Origin: JBOGGN01 sp050744165
GTDB lineage: Bacteria; Actinomycetota; Acidimicrobiia; Acidimicrobiales; Palsa-688
Assembly (NCBI GenBank): GCA_050744165.1
Contig: JBOGGN010000024.1
Coordinates: 1 to 29,073, forward strand
Direction of reading: 5' to 3'
Length of the DNA: 29,073 bases
Below are positions 21,996 through 28,875 of this stretch, one piece after another. Under the pieces are notes generated by a model that was not told the origin of the DNA, did no database searches, and worked only from the letters and a program-made list of their open reading frames with translations. Position numbers and translations under genes: made by a program. Position 1 is the first letter of the stretch, and every line of letters starts with the position of its first letter.

Positions 21996-22931
21996 ATGAA
22001 CCATCGCGACGAGGTAGATGAAAAGCTCGCTCAGTGGATGAACGGGCACCACGGGGTGATCGGGCTCAAGGAATCGTGCAAGCTGGGGGCGAGTTACCGC
22101 ACCGCTCGGAGAAACTTGGCCCGTGGCGAATGGGATTCGCCGTACACCGGAGTTTTCCGAGCGACCTCGGCGCCGCAGACTGATTTTCAACGTCTCCGGG
22201 CGGCGTGCGTGGCGTCCGGGGGCGTGGTTTCGCACGCCACAGCCGCCTGGCTCTGGGGCTTGCTGCGAGTACGGGCGACGCCGATCGAAGTCACTATCGA
22301 CCGGCGCAGGCGTGCGACGAGACACAAGGTCGATTTCATCATTCACCGCGCCGGCGACCTCGACGAGGCGGCATGGACCACTCGTAAGGGCATCGAGGTC
22401 ACCACACGGGTTCGGACGCTGGTCGACCTCGCCGCCACGGGTACCGACAAGCAGCTCACCGAAGCGGTCGACACCGCCTTGGGCCAGCGCAGCGTCACCG
22501 TCACGGAGCTGAAAGCAGAAATCCAGCGTCTCTCGAAACCGGGTCGAACGGGCGTCGGCCGGCTCCGCCAGGAACTCGAAAACCAAGGCTTCCTGGACGC
22601 CCCTGCGCCGAGCGCTCTCGAAGCTCGCGCCCGGCGCCTGACGAAGAACCTGGGGATTCAAGTGCCCGAGGTTGAGGCGGTGGTGGACGGACCAGGCCGC
22701 TACCGCGTGGACATCGCATGGAGGCACATAAAGTTCGGCGTCGAGGTCGATGGGTACACGTGGCACTACAGTCCGAAGCAGAAGCGGAGGGACGAGCTCC
22801 GGCGGCAGCGCCTTCGCGAGATGGGCTGGACGCTGCTTGTCTTCGACTGGCTACAGATGATCGAAGAGTCCGCGTGGGTGGCCACTGAAATCCGTACCAC
22901 CTTCGATCGGCTGACGTCCCAGTCGCCCTAG
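21996..22931 (+). CDS. AbiEi-like N-terminal / DUF559-type endonuclease-fold protein
   Basis: The protein is 311 residues from ATG 21996. The N-terminal ~75 residues look like the winged-helix of AbiEi-type antitoxins (GVIGLKESCKLGASYRTARR, NLARGEWDSPYTGVFR). The middle (GIEVTTRVRTLVDLAATGTD) is common in this family. The C-terminal ~90 residues resemble DUF559, a Vsr/PD-(D/E)XK-like fold: YRVDIAWRHIKFGVEVDGYT then RRQRLREMGWTLLVFDW. Such proteins are abundant in actinobacteria, often annotated as AbiEi-family antitoxin domain proteins, without proven function. No AbiEii-type nucleotidyltransferase toxin lies beside it. The long open frame upstream of ATG 21996 has no family sequence and is not used. 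Confidence 0.72.
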   Translation: MNHRDEVDEKLAQWMNGHHGVIGLKESCKLGASYRTARRNLARGEWDSPYTGVFRATSAPQTDFQRLRAACVASGGVVSHATAAWLWGLLRVRATPIEVTIDRRRRATRHKVDFIIHRAGDLDEAAWTTRKGIEVTTRVRTLVDLAATGTDKQLTEAVDTALGQRSVTVTELKAEIQRLSKPGRTGVGRLRQELENQGFLDAPAPSALEARARRLTKNLGIQVPEVEAVVDGPGRYRVDIAWRHIKFGVEVDGYTWHYSPKQKRRDELRRQRLREMGWTLLVFDWLQMIEESAWVATEIRTTFDRLTSQSP

Positions 22932-22990
22932 GCCATCCAGGGGCTGTTGTTTGTCGGCGCCCCACTTGGTTCCGGGGGCATGATGGGGTC

Positions 22991-23640
22991 ATGGACGCGA
23001 TTACCGCGCTGGGGGCGTGAGCGGTACCAGGTGGCGGGCGAGGCCAACGTCGAGCTGGGGATAACCGGGCTGACCGGTGCCGACGAGGTGGGCTCGGGAG
23101 GGCTTCGCGACCGTGTACCGGGCGCGCCAGATCGCCTTCGACCGGTTGGTGGCGGTGAAGGTCTTCCACGACGTTTCGGTGGACGACGCCACGCTGGCCA
23201 CCTTCCACAGGGAGTGCCAGGCCGTCGGCCGCGTCGGGGGGCGCAAGAACATTCTGGTCGTGTACGACCAGGGGCTCACGATGTCGGGGCGGCCATACAT
23301 GACCATGCCCTTTCTGGCTGGCGGGTCGTTTGCAGGAGATGCTCCAACGAAGTGGCCGGCTCCCGTGGCGGGAAGCAGTAGATCTGGGCGTGAAACTGGC
23401 CGGGGCGCTCCAGATCGCCCACCAAGCGGCGGTGCTGCACGGTGACGTGAAGCCGGCGAACGTGCTGCTGGACGACGACGGCGAACCCCAGTTGGCTGAC
23501 TTCGGTATCGCACGGCTCACCGATGCCACTCGCCTGACGGCCGGCCAGGCGTCGTTCACTCCGGCCCACGTAGCGCCTGAGGTGCTCACCGGGTCGGCGC
23601 CGACCCCGCTGGTGGATGTCCGTTTCCGAGGCGCTGGGAT
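22991..23640 (+). pseudogene. Decayed Ser/Thr protein kinase gene, three +1 frameshifts and truncated C-lobe
   Basis: The kinase reads across all three forward frames. ATG 22991 gives MDAITALG; deleting one G from the run at 23011-23015 continues as RERYQVAGEANVELG and GLTGADEVGSGG. Deleting one G at 23100-23102 restores FATVYRARQIAFDRLVAVKV (glycine loop and ATP Lys). Deleting one T at 23329-23331 restores LQEMLQRSGRLPWREAV, then HGDVKPANVLL (catalytic loop), LADFGIARL and VAPEVLTG. Sequence stops matching soon after APE, so subdomains IX-XI are missing. The type resembles actinobacterial kinases that begin ELGIPGLxG. With the C-lobe lost it cannot be an active kinase even if the indels were sequencing errors. 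Confidence 0.82.
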
Positions 23641-23650
23641 AGCAAGGAGC

Positions 23651-23748
23651 GGCGGCTCACGCCGCCCGTTCGAACCGCCGGCCCGGTCGAACCGCCGGCC
23701 CGGTTGCCCGCTGACAACCGCCCGCTGACAACCGCCCGCTGACAACCG
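23651..23748. repeat. Hairpin plus two tandem repeats at the broken end of the kinase pseudogene
   Basis: GGCGGC-tcac-GCCGCC (23651-23666) is a 6-bp hairpin. It is followed by a 17-bp unit cgaaccgccggcccggt twice (23671-23704) and a 14-bp unit cccgctgacaaccg three times (23707-23748), all exact. These may be minisatellite-like products of slippage or a recombination scar where the kinase C-lobe was lost. Confidence 0.8.
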
Positions 23749-24067
23749 TCGGGGGGCGGCCCTCGCGCTCGGCTCTGGTACTGGCTCACACTCAAGCGGG
23801 TCGGCCCGTTGCCGGCCTGGTTACCAATGGGCAGACGACTTGCGCGGACCGCGGTGAATAATTCGGGTTCTACATTTCCGGTATTGCGGTTCTTCCGGTA
23901 GCGATCAACCGGTTGCGGGGCGCCACAATCGGCTGCACCGCAGAGTCCTTTACGCAAAGCATCGGTCTCACCTCACCACGCGATGACAACCCGACACGCT
24001 CGGCACTGTACCCGGGGTTCGAGACGGAAGAAGAGGTAGAGGCAGAAGGGGAGAGGGCTATCCCATG
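23749..24067. other. Gene-free stretch between the kinase remnant and the antitoxin gene
   Basis: No reading frame with coding character, RNA gene or clear repeat is visible here on either strand. Local composition is less GC-rich around 23850-23890 (taataattcgggttctacatt context). No toxin gene, which would be expected downstream of the minus-strand antitoxin gene, is present. Confidence 0.5.
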
Positions 24068-24253
24068 TCAGCGGCTTGAGCTGGACATTCGCTCCAACTC
24101 CCGCGCCTTCGCTGACGAGTCGCCGTTGGCGCGCTGCTCGATGCGAGCCAATTCGCCTGCGATGGCTTGCTGGGCCAGCTTCGAGACGTTCAGGCCGGCC
24201 CTTCGGGCGGCGGTGTGGAGGTCATCGGGCATAGAAATGTTTACGCGCGCCAT
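24068..24253 (-). CDS. CcdA-family-like antitoxin (ribbon-helix-helix), orphan
   Basis: The protein is 61 residues. The N-terminus MARVNISMPDDLHTAARRAG has the beta strand (ARVNISMP) and first helix of a ribbon-helix-helix DNA-binding dimer, followed by NVSKLAQQAIAGELARIEQR, the pattern of CcdA-type antitoxins. The C-terminus (GDSSAKARELERMSSSSR) is charged, as expected for an intrinsically disordered toxin-neutralising tail. No toxin gene follows it. There is no Shine-Dalgarno before ATG 24253, and a TATATA box ends about 8-10 nt upstream, which suggests a leaderless transcript. The palindrome at 24261-24270 is a likely autoregulatory operator. Confidence 0.75.
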   Translation of the reverse strand: MARVNISMPDDLHTAARRAGLNVSKLAQQAIAGELARIEQRANGDSSAKARELERMSSSSR

Positions 24254-24260
24254 ACGCAGA

Positions 24261-24270
24261 GGTATATACC
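24261..24270. promoter_or_regulatory. Palindromic operator / -10 box for the antitoxin gene
   Basis: GGTATATACC is a perfect 10-bp palindrome 8 bp upstream of the antitoxin ATG. It contains a TATATA -10-like core on both strands. Ribbon-helix-helix antitoxins commonly repress their own promoter through such short palindromes, so binding here is a reasonable inference. Confidence 0.55.
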
Positions 24271-24337
24271 CGCGGCATGGCGGTTTGAAAGCTCGCGACC
24301 GGACAGTTTCTGGTCGCCCTGGGTAGGGTCGCCGCCG

Positions 24338-25144
24338 ATGGAAGCCAGACCCGCCGGCCACGCCACCGAAGTGAGCCCCACAAGCTCCCCCCACGAGGTC
24401 AGTCGGGCTGTACGAGCGACCTCTTTCGGGTCGGTGGCGGCGGATTACGACCGCTTCCGCCCAAGCCCTCCAGCAGAGGTCGCCGACTGGCTGCTGCCGG
24501 CCGGCGTTCAGCGCGTCGCCGACATCGGCGCAGGCACTGGCGGGTTTTCCCGGGTCGTGGCGGCTCGGGTTGCCACGACGGTGGCGGTCGAATTCGACCT
24601 GCGCATGGCGAGGCAGCTTGTGGCCCGGTCCCCTCGGGTCTCGGTGGTCAATGGACGGGGCGAGAGGCTGCCGCTGCGCACCGCCGGCTTCGACGCGGTT
24701 GTCGCATCGTCGTCCTGGCACTGGCTGGAGGCTGCGCCGGCACTGCTCGAGATCGCCCGGGTCCTGCGGAATGGGGGAGTCCTCGGAGTCGTCTGGGGTG
24801 GCCCCGACCGGGACGTGGACTGGGTCCGTGAGCTGCTGGCTCGCGACGTCCGGTCGGATTCCGAGCGACAAGGGCGGCGGCACCGACTGGATATCCCGGA
24901 GGGCACGCTCTTCGGTATCCCCGAGACCCGGGTCATCCAATGGTCCCTGCCGCGGACGCCCGAACAACTGGTGGGTCTGGCCGGCACCTACAGCCGGGTT
25001 ATCACTGCCGACGACACGGATCGCCACTCGATTGCCTCCCACGTCGCCGGGGTCATCCGAGGCCATCGAGCTCTTCAGGGTCGAGCGGTCCTCGACCTCC
25101 CCATGAGCGCGCGTTGCTGGCGGGCGGTGCGGCTCCCTCGGTGA
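24338..25144 (+). CDS. SAM-dependent methyltransferase (Methyltransf_11 type)
   Basis: The protein is 268 residues from ATG 24338. FGSVAADYDRFRPSPPAEVA is the usual entry of small-molecule methyltransferases. Motif I is RVADIGAGTGGFSRVVAARV, the acidic end of beta2 is VAVEFDLRMARQL, motif II/IV is FDAVVASSSWHWLEAAPAL and the post-motif is VLRNGGVLGVVWGGPDRD. The SSWHWL segment is frequent in the family. The substrate is unknown. The gene is divergent from the antitoxin gene, with the palindrome in the shared 84-bp gap, so both might respond to the same promoter region. No ribosome binding site is obvious. Confidence 0.85.
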   Translation: MEARPAGHATEVSPTSSPHEVSRAVRATSFGSVAADYDRFRPSPPAEVADWLLPAGVQRVADIGAGTGGFSRVVAARVATTVAVEFDLRMARQLVARSPRVSVVNGRGERLPLRTAGFDAVVASSSWHWLEAAPALLEIARVLRNGGVLGVVWGGPDRDVDWVRELLARDVRSDSERQGRRHRLDIPEGTLFGIPETRVIQWSLPRTPEQLVGLAGTYSRVITADDTDRHSIASHVAGVIRGHRALQGRAVLDLPMSARCWRAVRLPR

Positions 25145-25345
25145 TCCGCCGGGACCGCCGACCGCAAGCTCACGAGGCCGCCACCAGGGCACGAGGCAGC
25201 CCCCGGGGAGGCTGCCACGCGGTTTCCGCGTAGCAGGTGCCCGGGTCGGTTGGCTGACGGCGGCCTTCCAGCCGGGCGTGGCGACACCCAAGGCCGGGTC
25301 CCGCTACGTACAGGAGGCGTGCAAGTCATCGTCAGGGAGTCACCA

Positions 25346-25933
25346 GTGGTCCGCGACGTGCAGGATCCGGAGTCCTCCTTTGGGCTGGCGTCCACTCATG
25401 ACCTCGACCCTGCGGGCAGTGCTGCTATCGGCGGTCTGCTCGATCCGGAGGGCCCGGAGGGCTCGGAGGACGAAGGTCACGCACCGGTGCACGCCTTGAA
25501 TGCGGCGTCCTTTTCCACCTTGCGTCGAGCCATAGAGCAAAGCCAACGGTTCCACTCCGACAGCGTCTTCGGTCGGGTCCTTCACCGGGGCACGGCGTCC
25601 TACCGGGAGTTGTCACCCGTGGATGCCGTCCACATCACCGTCGCCGGCAACCGGTTGTCCGCCCACGTCGACGACGTCTCTCCTGTCAAACAATGCGCAG
25701 ATGGTAAGACCAGGTACTCATGGGCCAGGGTTCTTGCCCATAACGTCTTCGCCATCGCGGCCGACCTCGCACGCCGCCTTGGCGGCAGCCACGGCGAGCA
25801 TCGCTGCAATCTCGACTGCGAGGTCGTGTGGGTCGATGATGACGGCGCCGTCGAGCTGAGCTGCGAGGAGGTCGAATGCCCTACGTGTACAGATGAAGGG
25901 ACGCTTCCTCGTCCTGCCGGTGGCAGGGAATAG
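25346..25933 (+). CDS. Hypothetical protein, 195 residues
   Basis: I do not recognise this protein. GTG 25346 is chosen because AGGGAG lies about 6 nt upstream; the frame is open to 25250. The first ~55 residues are acidic and Gly/Pro-rich. The rest looks globular: ALNAASFSTLRRAIEQSQRF, then VDAVHITVAGNRLSAHVDDV and TRYSWARVLAHNVFAIAADL. Codon third positions are mostly G/C, as in real genes here. The C-terminus has six cysteines (RCNLDCEVVW, LSCEEVECPTC) that could bind a metal. Its last 58 bp overlap the start of the DUF1059-like gene in another frame, which is unusual and may mean the original stop lay earlier. Confidence 0.6.
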   Translation: MVRDVQDPESSFGLASTHDLDPAGSAAIGGLLDPEGPEGSEDEGHAPVHALNAASFSTLRRAIEQSQRFHSDSVFGRVLHRGTASYRELSPVDAVHITVAGNRLSAHVDDVSPVKQCADGKTRYSWARVLAHNVFAIAADLARRLGGSHGEHRCNLDCEVVWVDDDGAVELSCEEVECPTCTDEGTLPRPAGGRE

Positions 25934-26049
25934 CTGACTCCGAGGAAGCGCTGCTGGAAAAGATCGTTGAGCACGTGCGGGTTTCCCACCACGCAGAAAC
26001 GACGGCCAGCATCGCTGCCTATCTGAAGAGATTCATCCGCAAGGTCTAA
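25876..26049 (+). CDS. DUF1059-like small protein with in-frame UGA at a conserved Cys position (candidate selenoprotein or broken gene)
   Basis: The frame is 58 codons from ATG 25876 to TAA 26047-26049, with one internal TGA at codon 7 (25894-25896). A strong ribosome binding site, GAGGAGGT (25865-25872), sits 3-4 nt before ATG. Read through, it gives MPYVYR-(UGA)-RDASSSCRWQG and then ADSEEALLEKIVEHVRVSHH. This matches DUF1059 small proteins: a C-x6-C-x-W head and a D-[ST]-E-E-x-[LV]-x-x-x-x-x-E-H tail. The UGA replaces the first Cys of C-x6-C. A nested hairpin starts 5 nt after the UGA. Either UGA encodes selenocysteine, or a Cys codon (TGC or TGT) mutated to TGA and the gene is dead. The function of DUF1059 is unknown. 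Confidence 0.6.
25902..25950 (+). promoter_or_regulatory. Nested hairpin directly after the in-frame UGA, SECIS-like
   Basis: Outer stem: CGCTTCCTCG (25902-25911) with CGAGGAAGCG (25941-25950), 10 perfect pairs. Inner stem: CCTGCC (25913-25918), loop GGT, GGCAGG (25922-25927), 6 perfect pairs. The GGU loop begins 22 nt after the UGA. Known bacterial SECIS elements have a small apical loop with G at the start, a short upper stem and a loop about 16-37 nt after UGA; this fits. It could also be a chance GC-rich hairpin. Confidence 0.5.
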
Positions 26050-26116
26050 GGCCTGCCGGGCCGCACAACCCGCGCCTCGCGGACCGTCCCAGTCGCCCAC
26101 GAGAGCTTCGGGCGCG

Positions 26117-26635
26117 CTACCAGCCGACGCTCCCGCCCACCAACTCGCGGATCAGATCGGCGTGCCCGTTGTTGCGGGCGTACTCCTCGATCATGTGGGT
26201 GTAGATCCACCGCAGAGAGCACGGCTCGCCGTCCTCCTCCCCCACATCGTCCAACGCCAGCGGTGCCGAGAGCTCCCGGCTGGCCTGGCACTCGTCCTGC
26301 CAGACGGCCAAGTCGGCGTCCCAGTCAGCGCCGTCGAGCGGTTCCAGGTCGCCGTCGAGCTCCTCCGAGAAGACCGCCGGGGCACTGGCGTCCTTCAGCA
26401 GTACGCATCGAAACCAGCCCCGTTCCACCTCGGCCATGTGTCGCACCAGGCCGTGGAGCGACAGCTTCGAGGTGGCTACGGGCCGGGACTTGCGCTGCTC
26501 GTCGCTCAGCCCTTCGCACTTGAGCTCGAGCGTCACCCGGTGGAAGTCGAGCCACCCCTCGAGCATCTGCCGCTCGTCGAGAACGAACGCCGGCTCCTGC
26601 CGGCGGGGATCCTTCAATCCGGGCACTGCTGCCAT
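26117..26635 (-). CDS. DinB-family protein (DUF664, mycothiol-transferase-like)
   Basis: The protein is 172 residues. AAGGAGG 5 nt before ATG 26635 fixes the start; the frame is open further upstream without support. The DinB four-helix fold is seen as DERQMLEGWLDFHRVTLEL, LSLHGLVRHMAEVERGWFR and SLRWIYTHMIEEYARNNGHA. The His residues in LVRHMAEVE and in HMIEEYARNNGHADL are the expected metal ligands. Actinobacterial DUF664 proteins include putative mycothiol-dependent transferases and many unassigned enzymes. The common ARHNGHADLL motif is changed to ARNNGHADLI here. It is co-directional with the response regulator gene, 88 bp downstream of it. Confidence 0.85.
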   Translation of the reverse strand: MAAVPGLKDPRRQEPAFVLDERQMLEGWLDFHRVTLELKCEGLSDEQRKSRPVATSKLSLHGLVRHMAEVERGWFRCVLLKDASAPAVFSEELDGDLEPLDGADWDADLAVWQDECQASRELSAPLALDDVGEEDGEPCSLRWIYTHMIEEYARNNGHADLIRELVGGSVGW

Positions 26636-26723
26636 ACACGCCTCCTTCTCGGCGCCCAAGCGACGCGTCAGGCACCGTAGGCCCTGTCGGCGGTCGTCTT
26701 CCGCGTGACCTGCCGAGGGAGCA

Positions 26724-27386
26724 TCAACTGGCCCATCCGGGCCGCGTGAGCCCCGACTCATAGGCGAAAATCACCAGCTGCGCCCGGTCACGGGCCCCGA
26801 GCTTGGACATGGCCCGGTTGACGTGGGTCTTCACCGTCGCCGGGCTGAGGTAGAGGCGGCGGGCGATGTCGTCGTTGGAGAGCCCGGCGGCCACCAAGGC
26901 GGTGATCTCCCGTTCCCGTTCGGTGAGCGGGTCCAGCGATGGCTTGGGGGGAGGCTGGGCCTTGGTGGCGAAATGCCCGATCAGCTGGCGGGTCACGCTC
27001 GGCGACAGGAGGGCATCGCCTTGGGCGACCACCCGGACGGCCCGCAGCAGCTCTGACGGCTCGGTGTCCTTGACAAGGAAGCCCGACGCCCCGGCCCGGA
27101 TCGCTTCGAAGATGTACTCGTCGAGTTCGAAGGTTGTGAGGATGACGATGTGCACCCCGCCAAGGCGGTCGTCTTGGACGATTGCCCGCGTCGCCTCCAG
27201 GCCGTCGGTACCCGGCATACGGATGTCCATAAGCACCACGTCGGGCCGAAGCCGCCTGGTTACCGCCACTGCCTCGGCCCCGTCAGCCGCCTGGCCGACC
27301 ACTTCGATGTCGTCCTCGTCGCCCAGCAGCGCCGCAAAGCCCGCCCGGACCAGTGCCTGATCGTCGGCCAAAAGGACCCGGATCAC
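26724..27386 (-). CDS. NarL/DesR-family response regulator
   Basis: The protein is 220 residues from GTG 27386, which overlaps the kinase stop (GTGA). The receiver domain (1-120) has ADDQALVRAGF, the phospho-acceptor in VVLMDIRMPGTDG (D54), VILTTFELDEY and the conserved Lys in GFLVKDTEP. The LuxR-type output domain (about 150-212) reads LTEREREITALVAAGLSNDD, IARRLYLSPATVKTHVNRAM, SKLGARDRAQLV. It is the partner of the histidine kinase encoded just upstream. Its target genes are unknown; the divergent membrane protein at 28876 is a candidate by position. Confidence 0.93.
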   Translation of the reverse strand: MIRVLLADDQALVRAGFAALLGDEDDIEVVGQAADGAEAVAVTRRLRPDVVLMDIRMPGTDGLEATRAIVQDDRLGGVHIVILTTFELDEYIFEAIRAGASGFLVKDTEPSELLRAVRVVAQGDALLSPSVTRQLIGHFATKAQPPPKPSLDPLTEREREITALVAAGLSNDDIARRLYLSPATVKTHVNRAMSKLGARDRAQLVIFAYESGLTRPGWAS

Positions 27387-28717
27387 GCGTCGGCCCCAGG
27401 AGCGGATTGACGGCCGGGGCGCGATGCCAACGCCGGGTCTGGGGCCGCACCGCCTGCATCCAGGACCGCCGACTTGGCGCCGCTGGAGCCGCCGTCGCTG
27501 CTGGTGCCGCCCTCGGGGCCCTCGCCGCTGGTGCCTCCCGTGCCCGCGCCGGGGTCCCCGCCCACGTCGGGACCGGTAGGCAACCAAGCCCGAACCCGCA
27601 TCCCCCCCTCCGCCCGTGGTGCCGCGGTCAGCCGCCCTCCAAGCGCCGAGGCTCGCTCGCTCATCCCCGTGAGCCCGGTGCCTGCCACGACCGATCCACG
27701 GGACCGCCCGTGGTCGTCCACCTGCACCACAAGGTCGCCCGCCCCGTACTCGACAACCACCTCCGCCTCCCCGGTCCCGGCATGGCGGGCCACGTTGGTG
27801 AGTGCCTCCTGCACGATCCGGTATGCCGCGAGGTCGACCGCGGCTGGCAAGTGCCGAGACGAGCCTTGGACCGACACCCGGGCCACCACCCCCGCAGCTG
27901 CGGCCGAGGACACCAGGTCGTCGAGGCGGGCCAGCGTCGGCACCGGAGCCCGGGGGGCGTGCTCATCGACCTCCCGCATGGCTCCCAGCAGGGAACGCAG
28001 CTCCACCAGTGTCTCCTGACTCACCCGCTTGATCGTGCCCAACGCCTCGTACGCCCGTTCCTCGTTGCGCTCCGCGCGATGGAGGGCGGTGGCGGCCTGC
28101 ACGTTGATGAGAGAGATGTTGTGGGCCAGGATGTCGTGCACCTCACGAGCGATGCGCAGGCGCTCCTCGCTCACCATCCGCCGGGTGTCGGCTTCCCGAA
28201 CTTGGGCCCGCTCCTGCGCCCGTTGCCTTCGGATCCGGAGTCCCTCGGCCCCGGCGTACAACACCAGCAGCCACGCCGCCAGACCGAGCACTGCCGCCAA
28301 GTGGGGCTCCTTGCTCAGGCCGAGGAGCGCCCCGAGCCACAGGAAGCTCGCATAGCCAGCCACGAGCGACGCCACCCCCGCTGCCCGGTGGCCGCTGACC
28401 ACCGCTGTCCCGAACGCCACGATCAAGGCGAAGAACAGCGGATCAACGCCGTGGTTTGCCAGCCCGAAGACAAGGGTGGCGCAGAACACCACCGCCAGCA
28501 CGGCCACCGGCCGGACCCGGCGAAACATCAGTGCCGCCGCAGCCAACAGAAGCAACACCACCGACAAGGGGTTGACGAGGTGGTCCTGAGCGTGGTGCAC
28601 GGCGGCGGCCACCACGGCGCCGACCTCGACCGCCGCCACGCCGAGCGCCACGAGGAGGTCGTTGCGCCGCAGCTCGCCGACTCCGGTCACGCCGGACAGC
28701 CACGACGCCGGTCGCAT
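27383..28717 (-). CDS. Membrane histidine kinase (NarL/DesK-type, HisKA_3)
   Basis: The protein is 444 residues from ATG 28717; the frame is open to 28831, but the extra part is proline-rich and would cover the palindrome at 28777. The sensor part has about six hydrophobic segments (residues 20-157) with only short loops, so it probably senses a membrane or intramembrane signal. A short coiled coil leads to the HisKA_3 dimerisation domain, ERLRIAREVHDILAHNISLI (phospho-His H194). The ATPase domain has AYRIVQEALTNVARHAG (N box), VQVDDHGRSRG and GTGLTGMSERASALGGRL. A Gly/Ser-rich tail of about 60 residues follows. The stop overlaps the regulator start, so the two are translated together. Confidence 0.9.
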   Translation of the reverse strand: MRPASWLSGVTGVGELRRNDLLVALGVAAVEVGAVVAAAVHHAQDHLVNPLSVVLLLLAAAALMFRRVRPVAVLAVVFCATLVFGLANHGVDPLFFALIVAFGTAVVSGHRAAGVASLVAGYASFLWLGALLGLSKEPHLAAVLGLAAWLLVLYAGAEGLRIRRQRAQERAQVREADTRRMVSEERLRIAREVHDILAHNISLINVQAATALHRAERNEERAYEALGTIKRVSQETLVELRSLLGAMREVDEHAPRAPVPTLARLDDLVSSAAAAGVVARVSVQGSSRHLPAAVDLAAYRIVQEALTNVARHAGTGEAEVVVEYGAGDLVVQVDDHGRSRGSVVAGTGLTGMSERASALGGRLTAAPRAEGGMRVRAWLPTGPDVGGDPGAGTGGTSGEGPEGGTSSDGGSSGAKSAVLDAGGAAPDPALASRPGRQSAPGADA

Positions 28718-28776
28718 CACCGTGTCACCGTATGCCGGACCAGCCAGGAGGTCATCGGGTGGAGGTGGTCTTGGTG

Positions 28777-28794
28777 TTACTACCACTGCAGTAA
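28777..28794. promoter_or_regulatory. Inverted repeat between the histidine kinase and the divergent membrane protein
   Basis: TTACT-accactgc-AGTAA is an inverted repeat with 5-bp arms and an 8-bp centre, in the 158-bp gap between divergent starts. NarL-type regulators bind such spaced repeats, so autoregulation by the neighbouring response regulator is plausible. The arms are short and chance cannot be excluded. Confidence 0.35.
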
Positions 28795-28875
28795 GCGCAC
28801 CCCATGCGGATACGACCGCCGGGGTAGCCAACCAACCCCGCTCGGCCGATGCCGCCTGCCGTCCCGAGGTTCACA

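Noticed and set aside
23666..23680. gttcgaacc, similar to a tRNA T-loop
   Set aside because: No acceptor or anticodon stem can be folded around it. It belongs partly to the 17-bp tandem repeat.
23671..23748. Possible CRISPR-like repeats
   Set aside because: The units are directly tandem with no spacers between copies and are too short.
24068..25291. 407-codon minus-strand frame that includes the antitoxin
   Set aside because: Only the last 61 codons have protein-family character. The rest is antisense to the methyltransferase gene.
25902..25950. Intrinsic terminator for the 195-residue hypothetical gene
   Set aside because: The hairpin begins before that gene's stop, lacks a T tract and lies inside a coding frame with family similarity. 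A terminator role is less likely but cannot be fully excluded.
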